This document shows positions 1-6,575 of a stretch of 16,944 nt of DNA, in pieces. Within the stretch, counting starts at the first letter, position 1. The number at the start of each line of letters is the position of its first letter. The stretch comes from an uncultured Salinimicrobium sp. GTDB taxonomy: Bacteria; Bacteroidota; Bacteroidia; Flavobacteriales; Flavobacteriaceae. Location of the stretch: NCBI GenBank assembly GCA_946887025.1, contig CAMPJY010000039.1:1-16944 (forward strand), in the 5' to 3' direction. The translations under genes and the position numbers were made by a program. Under the pieces are notes generated by a model that was not told where the DNA came from, did not search any database, and saw only the letters and a list, made by a program, of their open reading frames with translations.

Positions 1-176
1 CCGTGCTCGTAAGGGTTAAGCGTTCCCGGATCCACATTGATGTAAGGGTCCAGTTTCTGAATAGTGGTCTTGTACCCGCGGGCTTGCAGCAATTTTGCCA
101 GAGATGCAGCTATAATGCCCTTCCCCAGGGAGGAAGAAACGCCGCCGGTGACAAAAATATACTTGGTTTCGGCCAT
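1..176 (-). CDS. pyrG: CTP synthase, N-terminal fragment (cut by window edge)
   Basis: This is the start of CTP synthase, the cytosolic enzyme that makes CTP from UTP, ATP and glutamine-derived ammonia, the last step of pyrimidine nucleotide synthesis. Only the first 58 codons are present; the rest lies beyond position 1. The translation opens [12 protein letters not shown] and has the synthetase-domain P-loop ([10 protein letters not shown], residues 11-20), followed by [12 protein letters not shown] (residues 41-52), a UTP/Mg-binding segment almost invariant in PyrG. The ATG is at 176-174 and aligns with the usual PyrG N-terminus, so the start is secure. It reads leftwards, out of the window. 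Nothing looks broken in the visible part. The identification rests on recognising the conserved N-terminal motifs and is firm. Confidence 0.96.
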   Translation of the reverse strand, partial: MAETKYIFVTGGVSSSLGKGIIAASLAKLLQARGYKTTIQKLDPYINVDPGTLNPYEH

Positions 177-377
177 TGTAAAAGGATGTTTGTTGCGTTG
201 TTATTCAGGGCGCTAAAATACGAAGAAGAAAAGAAAAAGAAGCCATATTTAAGGGATTATGTTGGGAAGACTTTAAGAGGCGGGAGGAAGAAAATTTTCC
301 TCATTAGAAACTCACCAAAAGAAGTTGGTAAGTCAATTAAAGAGGTCCAATATTGTCAAGCTCATTAGTCTGTTCTA

Positions 378-415
378 ATCTGCGTGAATCTGCGCCTAAA
401 TCTGCGTGATCTGCG
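378..415. repeat. Degenerate short tandem repeat (four ATCTGCG units)
   Basis: Four copies of ATCTGCG lie at 378-384, 388-394, 400-406 and 409-415, separated by 3, 5 and 2 bases. On the minus strand they read as CGCAGAT units just 3' of the DUF3820 gene. I have a general impression of similar CGCAGATT-type intergenic repeats in Bacteroidota genomes, but cannot check copy number here. There is no coding potential. Confidence 0.6.
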
Positions 416-436
416 GGAAACCTTCCCACTCCTCCC

Positions 437-670
437 TCAAACCCCGAACTTTGTCCTGATGGTCCTTAATATTGATTCCATCCCATTGAGCTGCAATTCA
501 AACACCTGCTCCATCTGCCTGCCCAGCTTCCCCGCAGGGAATCCTTTCTGGCGGTACCATACCAGATAATATTCCGGTAATTCGGACAGATAACGGCCCT
601 TATATTTTCCAAAAGGCATTTTCGCCCGGGCCAGGTCCAGAAGCTCCTTGTGTTCGGGTTGCATTTCCAT
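437..670 (-). CDS. DUF3820 family protein
   Basis: This 77-residue cytosolic protein matches the DUF3820 family, whose Pfam entry calls it a putative quorum-sensing-regulated virulence factor; its biochemical role is not established. The family signature is plain: MPFGKYKGRYLSELPEYYL (residues 18-36), then VWYRQKGFP (37-45) and GKLGRQM (47-53), with a helical, hydrophobic C-terminal half. The size is normal for the family. It has no signal peptide and no membrane segment. The ATG at 670 is the only reasonable start, as it leaves about 17 residues before the first conserved motif. The gene is divergent from the secreted-protein gene at 802. A cluster of short repeats lies directly after its stop codon. 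It appears complete and unremarkable in composition. Confidence 0.85.
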   Translation of the reverse strand: MEMQPEHKELLDLARAKMPFGKYKGRYLSELPEYYLVWYRQKGFPAGKLGRQMEQVFELQLNGMESILRTIRTKFGV

Positions 671-801
671 AGTGCGAAGTTCCTGAATTTTTTCCTACTG
701 AAGAAGTAACTTAAATTTTTGTTAAATAGCTGACAGGAAGTAACATTAACATCCCTGACAAGTCTTTATTTAAAACATCATTAATCAAAAATCAAACAGT
801 T

Positions 802-1137
802 ATGAGATCATTTAAATTTTTATTCCTTGCCGCAGCCCTAACCGTAAGTACTACTGTGCTTGCGTATCCAACCTACGGAATTGAAGGCCGTTCCAATCCC
901 GGCGAAATTGAAAAGTTATTAGGCAATTGTCGAATCTCCGTCGACGATGAGATCACCGTTATTGTGCGTTTCTCCTTGTCCGAGCGACATGAAATTCAAG
1001 TGCACGCTGTGAAATCAGAAAATGAAGAAGTCAATCAGTTTCTCAAGGAAAGGTTGGACAAACAGAAACTCGAAGGAAAGAAATGGCATACAGGAAAACT
1101 GTACGAGGTCCCCGTAAAGCTGAGAGCAGCCAAATAA
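802..1137 (+). CDS. Small secreted protein, possibly TonB C-terminal-like fold
   Basis: A 111-residue protein with a clear Sec signal peptide: basic start (MRSFKF), hydrophobic core to about residue 20, likely cleaved after Ala21 (VLA, then YPTYG). The mature part of about 90 residues is probably periplasmic. The segment from about 48 to 108 (ITVIVRFSLSERHEIQVHAV, then EEVNQFLKERL, then LYEVPVKL) resembles the strand-strand-helix-strand pattern of small TonB C-terminal-like domains common in flavobacteria, but this is a pattern judgement and no defining residue proves it. It has no lipobox and no cysteine in the signal region; Cys43 is the only cysteine. It is a single gene, divergent from the DUF3820 gene and convergent with cysH, ending at a strong terminator. 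I do not recognise a specific function. Confidence 0.75.
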   Translation: MRSFKFLFLAAALTVSTTVLAYPTYGIEGRSNPGEIEKLLGNCRISVDDEITVIVRFSLSERHEIQVHAVKSENEEVNQFLKERLDKQKLEGKKWHTGKLYEVPVKLRAAK

Positions 1138-1156
1138 AAAGCTGAAAAAGAAAACG

Positions 1157-1185
1157 AAAAGCCCCGGAATTCCCCGGGGCTTTTT
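1157..1185. terminator. Bidirectional intrinsic terminator
   Basis: A perfect 7-bp GC stem (GCCCCGG at 1161-1167, CCGGGGC at 1174-1180) with a 6-base loop, flanked by AAAA on the left and TTTTT on the right. The stem extends through the A/T flanks. It lies 20 bases after the secreted-protein gene and about 30 bases after the stop of the convergent cysH, so it can end transcription from both sides. Confidence 0.9.
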
Positions 1186-1215
1186 CTATTTATAAGGTAA
1201 ATTGAAAGATCATTT

Positions 1216-1905
1216 TCAGAGGTGAAGGCCACACTCGGTTTTAGGGTTGTTGTTCCAGCGCCCGCTTCTATCCTCTCCCGGCACCGTGCAGTGCGTACAG
1301 CCAATAGAGTTATAACCCTTGGCAACCAGCGGATGGAAAGGGAGCTTATGCTCTGCTATAAAGGCATCTCGTTCCTCCAGGGTGACATCCAGCAGCGGAT
1401 AGAATTTCAGGATATCGCTGCGCATTTCGAAGATGTCCAGGGAAGCCCTGTGGTCACTTTGCCATTCCATCAGGCCCGAAACCCAGAGCGTATATTTTTT
1501 CTTGATGCTCTCCAGAGGCTTTACCTTGTTGACATAACAGCAGAAATCCGGATTCTTCTTCCAGGTCTGGTCCATGGTGGTGAAGTTGTGCTCCTCTTTT
1601 ATGGCACTGACCGATATGACCTCAAGTCCGTAGGTCCTGGAAAGCTCCTCTTTGTATTTTATGGTTTCTTCGAAATGATATCCGGTGTCAATAAAATACA
1701 CCTTTTGTTTCCTGTTTACATCTGAAAATAGTTTCAGAAGGAAGGCCGAGGTGGCCGCAAAGGAACTGGTGAGCATGATTTCCCCTTCCTCGAAATCTTT
1801 AAAGATTTCCTCAATGCGCTGCCTGAGGCTCAGGGCCTTGTATTTTTTATTTAAGGATTTGATGTCCTCTTCAGATAATATTCTCTTCTCAACTACTTCA
1901 CTCAT
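1216..1905 (-). CDS. cysH: Phosphoadenylyl/adenylyl-sulfate reductase (4Fe-4S type)
   Basis: Reduces activated sulfate (APS or PAPS) to sulfite with thioredoxin during assimilatory sulfate reduction in the cytosol. Numbering from the chosen start (229 residues): the nucleotide-binding TSSFAATSAF begins at 46, FIDTGYHFEET at 71-81, the cysteine pair at 122-123 in CCYVNKVKPL, a second pair at 203 and 206 (GCTHC), and the catalytic cysteine 225 in the terminal ECGLH. The CC plus CxxC set binds a 4Fe-4S cluster; in known enzymes it goes with use of APS rather than PAPS. I chose the ATG at 1905 because it overlaps the stop of the upstream DUF1456 gene by 8 bases (ATGAGTGA), as expected for coupled translation. 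An in-frame ATG at 1932 would add nine residues. No other sulfate-assimilation gene is in view. Confidence 0.93.
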   Translation of the reverse strand: MSEVVEKRILSEEDIKSLNKKYKALSLRQRIEEIFKDFEEGEIMLTSSFAATSAFLLKLFSDVNRKQKVYFIDTGYHFEETIKYKEELSRTYGLEVISVSAIKEEHNFTTMDQTWKKNPDFCCYVNKVKPLESIKKKYTLWVSGLMEWQSDHRASLDIFEMRSDILKFYPLLDVTLEERDAFIAEHKLPFHPLVAKGYNSIGCTHCTVPGEDRSGRWNNNPKTECGLHL

Positions 1906-2164
1906 GGGCTTTGGGAGGTTGTTTCTTTTCATTCTTCTTGGGAAGGGGACCTCTTAAATGGATCACCAGTCCATTGAGGAAGTTCCGCAGAAACTGATCC
2001 CCGCATTCCATGTATTTGGGGTGATCTTCATTTCGGAAGATGGCGCCTATCTCACTTTTGGTCACCTTGAAATCCACCAGGGAACAGATGTGAACTATGT
2101 CTTCATCCCTGAGTTTTAAAGCAACTCGGAGTTTTTTGAAGATGTCGTTATTGGAAAGAGCCAT
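1898..2164 (-). CDS. DUF1456 family protein (YehS-like), single-domain
   Basis: An 88-residue cytosolic protein with one DUF1456 domain: MALSNNDIFKKLRVALKL at the N-terminus, then HICSLVDFKVTKSEIGAIFR, then EDHPKYMECGDQFLRNFLNG, which is the family's most conserved segment. Escherichia coli YehS is about twice as long with two such repeats; this one has a single copy and a Lys/Pro-rich tail (PLPKKNEKKQPPKAHE). The function of the family is unknown. The frame stays open far upstream, but that extension is the antisense of the tRNA-Pro gene, so I place the start at the ATG at 2164, where family similarity begins. Its stop overlaps cysH by 8 bases, so the two genes are probably one operon with a promoter at about 2189-2196. 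Confidence 0.88.
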   Translation of the reverse strand: MALSNNDIFKKLRVALKLRDEDIVHICSLVDFKVTKSEIGAIFRNEDHPKYMECGDQFLRNFLNGLVIHLRGPLPKKNEKKQPPKAHE

Positions 2165-2188
2165 AGAAAGAATTGGGTTGATAGGGAA

Positions 2189-2196
2189 CAAAATTA
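2189..2196 (-). promoter_or_regulatory. Candidate -7 box for the DUF1456-cysH operon
   Basis: On the minus strand this reads TAATTTTG, an exact match to the Bacteroidota -7 consensus TAnnTTTG, ending 25 bases before the ATG at 2164. No clear TTG -33 box is at the usual distance, so this rests on the -7 box alone. Confidence 0.4.
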
Positions 2197-2302
2197 CAAA
2201 GATTGGAGAAAGGAGAGGGGGTATAAAGGGGAAAAAATCGTTTTTCCTTAAGATATGAGGGTTGGAAATGCCCAAAAAATGCGCTCCTGATTCCTTTCTT
2301 AG

Positions 2303-2330
2303 GTCGAGACGCAATGGATTGCGTCTCGAC
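2303..2330. repeat. Perfect 12-bp inverted repeat, 4-base loop (REP-like palindrome)
   Basis: GTCGAGACGCAA (2303-2314), loop TGGA, TTGCGTCTCGAC (2319-2330): a perfect hairpin with no T-tract on either side, in the divergent space between the DUF1456 gene and tRNA-Pro. It resembles the GAGACGCAA...TTGCGTCTC palindromes I recall as dispersed intergenic repeats in Bacteroidota. The sequence itself shows only this one copy. Confidence 0.75.
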
Positions 2331-2376
2331 AAGCTGCCTTTGCACCTTTCCATGAGGCTGAAAAATATTTTCCCTG

Positions 2377-2414
2377 TTTGCATAAAAATTACCAGAAAAG
2401 AAATCCTATATTTG
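2377..2414 (+). promoter_or_regulatory. Promoter of tRNA-Pro(UGG)
   Basis: TATATTTG at 2407-2414 matches the -7 consensus TAnnTTTG exactly and lies 22 bases before the tRNA 5' end. A TTTG at 2377-2380 is the nearest -33 candidate, at a spacing of 26, slightly long. The box is followed by CAC, as in the promoter of the other tRNA-Pro in this window. Confidence 0.6.
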
Positions 2415-2436
2415 CACCCGCTTTCACCGAAAGTCT

Positions 2437-2511
2437 CGGGGTGTAGCGTAGCCCGGTTATCGCGCCTGCTTTGGGAGCAGGAGGCCGCAGGTTCGAATCC
2501 TGCCACCCCGA
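2437..2511 (+). tRNA. tRNA-Pro (anticodon UGG)
   Basis: A complete cloverleaf. Acceptor CGGGGTG (2437-2443) pairs with CACCCCG (2504-2510), discriminator A2511. D stem GCG/CGC (2446-2448, 2461-2463). Anticodon stem CCTGC/GCAGG with loop TTTGGGA, anticodon TGG at 2472-2474. T stem GCAGG/CCTGC around TTCGAAT. CCA is not encoded, so it must be added after transcription. It reads CCN proline codons, chiefly CCA and CCG. The antisense strand yields a false reading frame that fuses to the DUF1456 gene. Confidence 0.97.
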
Positions 2512-2512
2512 C

Positions 2513-2548
2513 AAAAAAAAGCCCTTCACATCCGTGATGGGCTTTTTT
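2513..2548 (+). terminator. Intrinsic terminator of tRNA-Pro(UGG)
   Basis: GCCC (2521-2524) pairs with GGGC and TCAC with GTGA around ATCC, with one T/T mismatch; an A-tract precedes and TTTTTT follows (2543-2548). It begins directly after the tRNA 3' end. The A-tract lets it work on the other strand too. Confidence 0.88.
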
Positions 2549-2905
2549 GTTAATTCTACCAGAGGTTTCTGGGTGAAAAAGGGATTTCCTTTATTATGAT
2601 TATGGATCTTTCCAGGGGCCTGAAGCGGGTTTTAAAATAAACCCATTAATCCATTTCCCATTTTTCGCCATAACAAGCCTGAAGCAGCTCCCATACTTCT
2701 TCGCCATTTCTTCGCCATTTCTTCGCCTCAAGGTGAAGAAATCCCGAAGAAGTCCCGAATAAATGTAAGAGCTGGTTAGGTTTTTGTTGCTGCCTGCCCC
2801 AACTTATGCTTTAGCGGCTTAAATGAGATATTCTATCAGGAACACAGGCTTTGAATTAAAAACCACCTCTTCTCTTTCTCTTCCCATAGGATCGTGGAAA
2901 AAGAT
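2549..2905. other. Gene-free region between tRNA-Pro terminator and TonB receptor
   Basis: I see no credible gene here. It holds a small hairpin (GGGTTT 2627-2632, AAACCC 2639-2644, loop TAAAAT) and the repeat/hairpin block at 2699-2742. Neither is followed by a T-tract on the minus strand, so I cannot point to a terminator for the receptor gene that ends at 2906. Confidence 0.6.
2699..2742. repeat. 11-bp tandem repeat ending in a hairpin
   Basis: CTTCGCCATTT occurs at 2699-2709 and 2710-2720, and a third partial copy starts at 2721. The last copy forms one arm of an 11-bp hairpin: ATTTCTTCGCC (2717-2727), loop TCAA, GGTGAAGAAAT (2732-2742), with one G-T wobble. It is followed by a second short direct repeat, TCCCGAA twice (2742-2748 and 2753-2759). 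Confidence 0.7.
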
Positions 2906-5131
2906 TCAGTGTATCACCTTCACACTGGCCATTGCCAATCTGCCAATAGAAGGGGAGCCCACAAATTCAATCTGTCGGGAATTAAAAATATTGGTCATGT
3001 TGAAATTTAGAAATATATTTCTGCCCCAGCGGTATTCGGCCCCAAAATTAAAGGTGCTAAAGCCTCCCAAGGGGCCATAGTTGAAATTTTTCGGAGGTAT
3101 CCTGGTGCCGGCAGCTTCCTCGCTCCCCACCTGGTTTCCGCTGTGAAAATCATATTTTTGGACAAGTCTTGTACTAAAATGCAGGTCCACGCGATTTTGG
3201 AACAGGTTTTCAAAAGTAATAAGGGCGAATCCCTTATGATTTGGTGCATTGATGCTTTTTTCGTCCTGGGTTATCAGCCCGTCCTTATTGGCGTCATTTT
3301 CCTCAAACTTTGCGTTAAGCCAGGAATATTTCAGCTCTAACAGCACAGCAGGGGATAGGGCATAGGTCACGCCAATATCCATCCCATATACCTTTGCCTT
3401 CCCATAATTAAAGAAGGTAAAAAAAGTGGCTCCCTGCAGGGTATCGTTTGTTACTGTGCCTGCTAAATTTGGATTATGGATCACATCTATCCCATTAACC
3501 GACAGGGCTCTGCCGCCTACGGGCAGGGACGGGGTGATAAAATTCCTGCTCGTACCATAGTAGGTGTTCGCATCCACCCACATCTTCCCGGTTGCTCTTG
3601 CTTTTATCCCGAATTCCCAGGTCTTTACTTCTTCCGGCTTTAATGGCTGTGTGCGGCGTAAAGACTCGGGGTCATTGACCGGGGTATTATTTGGAATATA
3701 TGTTATTCCCTTTCCGCCGTTACCAAAGAAAAAGTCGCCTATGCCGGCGTATTGATTCTGTATGGACGGCAATGCATAGGCCTTAGCCCAGCCTAAGCGG
3801 ATATTTCCATGTTCAAGATTTTTCACCAAAGTGAACTTAGGCGCAAGGTGGTTTCTGAAATTGTCGTTGTTGTCAAACCTGATCGCGCCAATGATCCGCA
3901 TGTCCTTCAGAAGCTTTTTTTCAAGTTGCAGGACAGCCCCTAGTTGTGTCACGGAAATGTCTCCGGCTTCTCCCACCAGGGTGGTCCCATCAGTTGTGTT
4001 GGGTTGAGAATTTTCAAAGTCCAGGCCGGCTACAAGAAACAATCCGGCTTCAGAAAAGTTGTGTTGATATTGAAAATCCGCATTAAACCTTCTGCTTTTC
4101 TCTATAAAACGGGCGGCAGTTAAAGCCGCTTGTTCTGCTTCCTCAGGAGGCAAATATAAGGGCCCGGGTTGGGTCCTCATCCAATAATTCTGAGTATAAC
4201 CGGTTAAGGTATAGCTCTTCCCCAGGGACCCCCAGGTATTATAGATATTCGCGTAAAAATGCGGGCTTCGGTACCTGGCCTGGACAAAGCTGTAACCCAC
4301 GGCTTTCATCTGGTTGCGGCCACTTGTTGTAACCTGTAGAAAATCATTGCTGCTGGCGCCACCGGAAATAATAAACTCGTTCTTTGAGTTCAGGTTGTAA
4401 AACAAATGAGCTTCCCCCCGAAGGTGGCGGAAATCAAAATCCACGTTATGTTCCGGGATTCCTTTGCCCGAAGGACCTACATACACAGTATCAATAAAAT
4501 AAAATTCCCGCCCCCCGGCATATTCTCCCATTACTTTCCAGGCCCATTGGTCATTAATTATCTGAGCATGCCGAAATCTGGCACTTAACTGCTCCTGATT
4601 CCCTGCACTCAGGGCAACTGAGGTTCCGGGATATTGGTGCGGATCTTTTGTAATGGTATTGATCACCCCGTTATGAGCATTGGGACCATATAAGGTGGTG
4701 TGTGGTCCTGTCACAATTTCTATCTGCTTAATATCATCCTTGATGGTGGAACCGTTATTAAAAACAGGCAAGCCTCCACTTAAGGCAGAAGTGCTAATGC
4801 GACCGTCAACTATTTGAAGTATTTTATTGTTGAAAGCACTGTTCAGCCCCCTGGCGTTAAAAGTTATGCCGTCAACGCCGTAGCGGGTTGTTTCCACGCC
4901 CTTGACGGTTGAGATCAGTTCCCACACGTTGGACCCGGCAAACCGGTCAATATCGGTGGTTGTCAATACTTGTATGGAGGCCGGGGCCCGGGTTATTTTC
5001 TCCGGCCGCAGCAGGGAGGTGATTACCACTTCCGAGAGGGTATCGGCAGGTTTCACTTCCTCTTCATTCTGTGCTGAAATAAAATGGATTATAAAGGAAG
5101 TGAAAAGGAAGACAATAGTCGATTTTCTCAT
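2906..5131 (-). CDS. TonB-dependent outer-membrane receptor
   Basis: A 741-residue outer-membrane transporter that would take up a scarce substrate using TonB/ExbBD energy. Signal peptide at 1-20 (cut after SA, before QNEE), a TonB-box-like segment at about 29-38 (ADTLSEVVIT), the plug domain at about 42-165 with the family motif VTGPHTTLYGPNAHNGVINTITK (140-162), and a beta barrel from about 170 ending in VKVIH. There is no N-terminal carboxypeptidase-like domain, so it is not of the SusC type. Residues 613-624 (DANKDGLITQDE) match an EF-hand calcium loop, unusual in a barrel. The substrate cannot be told; no SusD, siderophore or metal gene is adjacent. It stands alone, with a hairpin in its leader. 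The ATG at 5131 directly precedes the signal peptide. Confidence 0.93.
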   Translation of the reverse strand: MRKSTIVFLFTSFIIHFISAQNEEEVKPADTLSEVVITSLLRPEKITRAPASIQVLTTTDIDRFAGSNVWELISTVKGVETTRYGVDGITFNARGLNSAFNNKILQIVDGRISTSALSGGLPVFNNGSTIKDDIKQIEIVTGPHTTLYGPNAHNGVINTITKDPHQYPGTSVALSAGNQEQLSARFRHAQIINDQWAWKVMGEYAGGREFYFIDTVYVGPSGKGIPEHNVDFDFRHLRGEAHLFYNLNSKNEFIISGGASSNDFLQVTTSGRNQMKAVGYSFVQARYRSPHFYANIYNTWGSLGKSYTLTGYTQNYWMRTQPGPLYLPPEEAEQAALTAARFIEKSRRFNADFQYQHNFSEAGLFLVAGLDFENSQPNTTDGTTLVGEAGDISVTQLGAVLQLEKKLLKDMRIIGAIRFDNNDNFRNHLAPKFTLVKNLEHGNIRLGWAKAYALPSIQNQYAGIGDFFFGNGGKGITYIPNNTPVNDPESLRRTQPLKPEEVKTWEFGIKARATGKMWVDANTYYGTSRNFITPSLPVGGRALSVNGIDVIHNPNLAGTVTNDTLQGATFFTFFNYGKAKVYGMDIGVTYALSPAVLLELKYSWLNAKFEENDANKDGLITQDEKSINAPNHKGFALITFENLFQNRVDLHFSTRLVQKYDFHSGNQVGSEEAAGTRIPPKNFNYGPLGGFSTFNFGAEYRWGRNIFLNFNMTNIFNSRQIEFVGSPSIGRLAMASVKVIH

Positions 5132-5528
5132 AGTAAATGATTTTATAACACCCTAAACTAGGCAAGTATTCGGGGGTTTCACTATGCCTTTCCAACACTT
5201 AACTTATTTAAATTATTTCAGAATTTCTGATGACATGAAAACAAATGCGGGATATAGATATTCATAATTTCCGTCTTTTTGTGGTTACTAATTTCGTCAA
5301 TAATGACCTCTTATACACCTTTTCATATGTTGACTAAATTTATATCTTTTTTTGTCATAATAAACTTGTCTGTAAGGTTTTATTTTCTTTAAATCAGCAA
5401 GTTATGTAATCCTGCAGGTGCTAAGTTTTATGCCGAGAAAGCTGTGATAATAGATTCTTAAGAGTCTGGTTCTGTTGAATCAAAATTTGTAACTTAAAAT
5501 TTTACCTCTGAGATAAGGTTTTTGCAAT
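5132..5528. other. AT-rich gene-free region upstream of the TonB receptor
   Basis: Nearly 400 bases with no credible gene. Next to the receptor start, in its probable mRNA leader, is a hairpin on the minus strand: GGCATAGT (5181-5188) against ACTTGCC (5161-5167), with one bulge. At 5452-5467 there is a near-perfect 16-base palindrome (AGATTCTTAAGAGTCT). I checked for cobalamin and TPP riboswitch signatures and saw none. The AT-rich stretch begins here. Confidence 0.5.
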
Positions 5529-6209
5529 CTATTCCATCTGACCCGCTTTAATGGACTTATTAGCGGTTGCATTATATGCGTAATCCTTAATGGTCCATTG
5601 GGTAACGCTGACAATATTTATTTGTGCCCATCCATAATGTGTCTGCCCGTTTTTATTGAACTTTAGGCCGAGGTACATACCTTCTTTATCTGTCCATTCA
5701 TAAAGACAGTCGAATTCTTCTCCAGAACATTCTCCTATGGAGAAAATACTTCCGGTTTCATAATATTCCCCATTTCTATACCCTGCAAGTTTAAATATTT
5801 CCTTACCGCTATCAAGAGGAACCGAATATATATACCAGGGTGCTACCGAAATAATTCCATTTTCAGAATTTGGATTTGAAGCTATCCCTAACGACTCCCA
5901 ATCTTCCTGACTACCTGATCTGACGATGAAATCAACAATTTGATCATTATTTAAATCCAGATTAACAGAGTCGTTTATTTTTTCACTGGTGAAATCTGGC
6001 TCAACATCCGAATAAACAATAACAGAATTAGGTTCAGTAGGCGTTTCATCAATAATAGGTGGTTCAGTTCCAAATGTTGTTTCCAAATCATCACTTTTAT
6101 CACAGGAAGTGATACACAATAACAAACTCATCATTAGCACTTGGGCTATAAATTGGAATACAGCCTTAGTTTTTCCTGCATTTAGGGTTGCCACCCATGT
6201 TGATTTCAT
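5529..6209 (-). CDS. Hypothetical surface lipoprotein with a calcium-loop-like motif
   Basis: A 226-residue protein of unknown function. The N-terminus is an SPII signal: a long basic region (MKSTWVATLNAGKTK), a hydrophobic core to about 35 and the lipobox ITSC, with Cys36 the lipid anchor, followed by an acidic, Pro/Thr-rich linker (37-62). The DKSDD right after the Cys is acidic, as expected of surface-exported Bacteroidota lipoproteins. Residues 85-94 (DLNNDQIVDF) resemble the aspartate-rich calcium loops of FG-GAP, VCBS or dockerin repeats. The end (YLGLKFNKNGQTHYGWAQIN, about 179-198, then KDYAYN and IKAGQ) is a C-terminal pattern seen in many secreted Bacteroidota proteins. Cys161 and Cys168 could form a disulfide. 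Starts at Met26 or Met27 would leave too short a signal. It is AT-rich and divergent from the kinase gene at 6576. Confidence 0.8.
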   Translation of the reverse strand: MKSTWVATLNAGKTKAVFQFIAQVLMMSLLLCITSCDKSDDLETTFGTEPPIIDETPTEPNSVIVYSDVEPDFTSEKINDSVNLDLNNDQIVDFIVRSGSQEDWESLGIASNPNSENGIISVAPWYIYSVPLDSGKEIFKLAGYRNGEYYETGSIFSIGECSGEEFDCLYEWTDKEGMYLGLKFNKNGQTHYGWAQINIVSVTQWTIKDYAYNATANKSIKAGQME

Positions 6210-6575
6210 AAATAATTTTTGTTTGTTGGAAATAATTTCTGCCCATAAATTTTGGTCTTTGTGTAGTGTTGATGATCATACAGTAGCCAAGTACAGCAAT
6301 TATTTAAGGCAAGTGTTGTAAATAAAATATTTGTAATGGATTACTGATAATCAGGTTATTGCCTTGAAAAATATAACTAAATTTAATTGCTAATTCTGCA
6401 CGAAATTTTCTTTGTCGACAGAAGTTAAATAGGGGTCGATATACAGACCGAAAAGATGGGTCGAAAGCTTTTGTCGCGGTGTAATTTATGTCTGTCTTAT
6501 AATAAGCTGTTTATGTAGTAAAAGGTTCAGGCCTGGATTGGAAATCAATAAATTTGGAAGTAACTATTCATATGG
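6210..6575. promoter_or_regulatory. Divergent promoter region with GTCG-containing repeats
   Basis: The space between the lipoprotein gene and the first kinase gene. GTCG occurs four times in 63 bases (6414, 6435, 6460, 6473). Two of these lie in nonamers TTGTCGACA (6412-6420) and GGGTCGATA (6433-6441) exactly 21 bases apart, the spacing of direct repeats bound by LytTR domains (9-bp repeats, 12-bp gap). GGGTCGA recurs at 6458. A perfect -7 box TAAATTTG is at 6549-6556. Otherwise nothing seen. Confidence 0.35.
6549..6556 (+). promoter_or_regulatory. Candidate -7 box for the first lytS-lytR pair
   Basis: TAAATTTG matches TAnnTTTG exactly and sits 19 bases before the ATG at 6576, giving a short leader. 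The -33 position shows only a TTC (about 6525) at a spacing of 21 rather than TTG. Confidence 0.4.

Noticed and set aside
3..368. A 121-codon plus-strand frame at the left edge
   Set aside because: Its first half is antisense to pyrG, which carries unmistakable conserved motifs; the second half is low-complexity lysine-rich intergenic sequence.
384..569. A 61-codon plus-strand frame
   Set aside because: It spans the ATCTGCG repeats and runs antisense to the DUF3820 gene; no recognisable protein features.
2165..2506. N-terminal extension of the DUF1456 frame beginning MAGFEPAASC
   Set aside because: It is the antisense of tRNA-Pro(UGG) plus intergenic sequence that happens to stay open; family similarity begins only at the ATG at 2164.
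5132..5260. Riboswitch (cobalamin or TPP) in front of the TonB receptor
   Set aside because: Neither the conserved cobalamin B12-box nor the TPP CUGAGA element is present on the minus strand.
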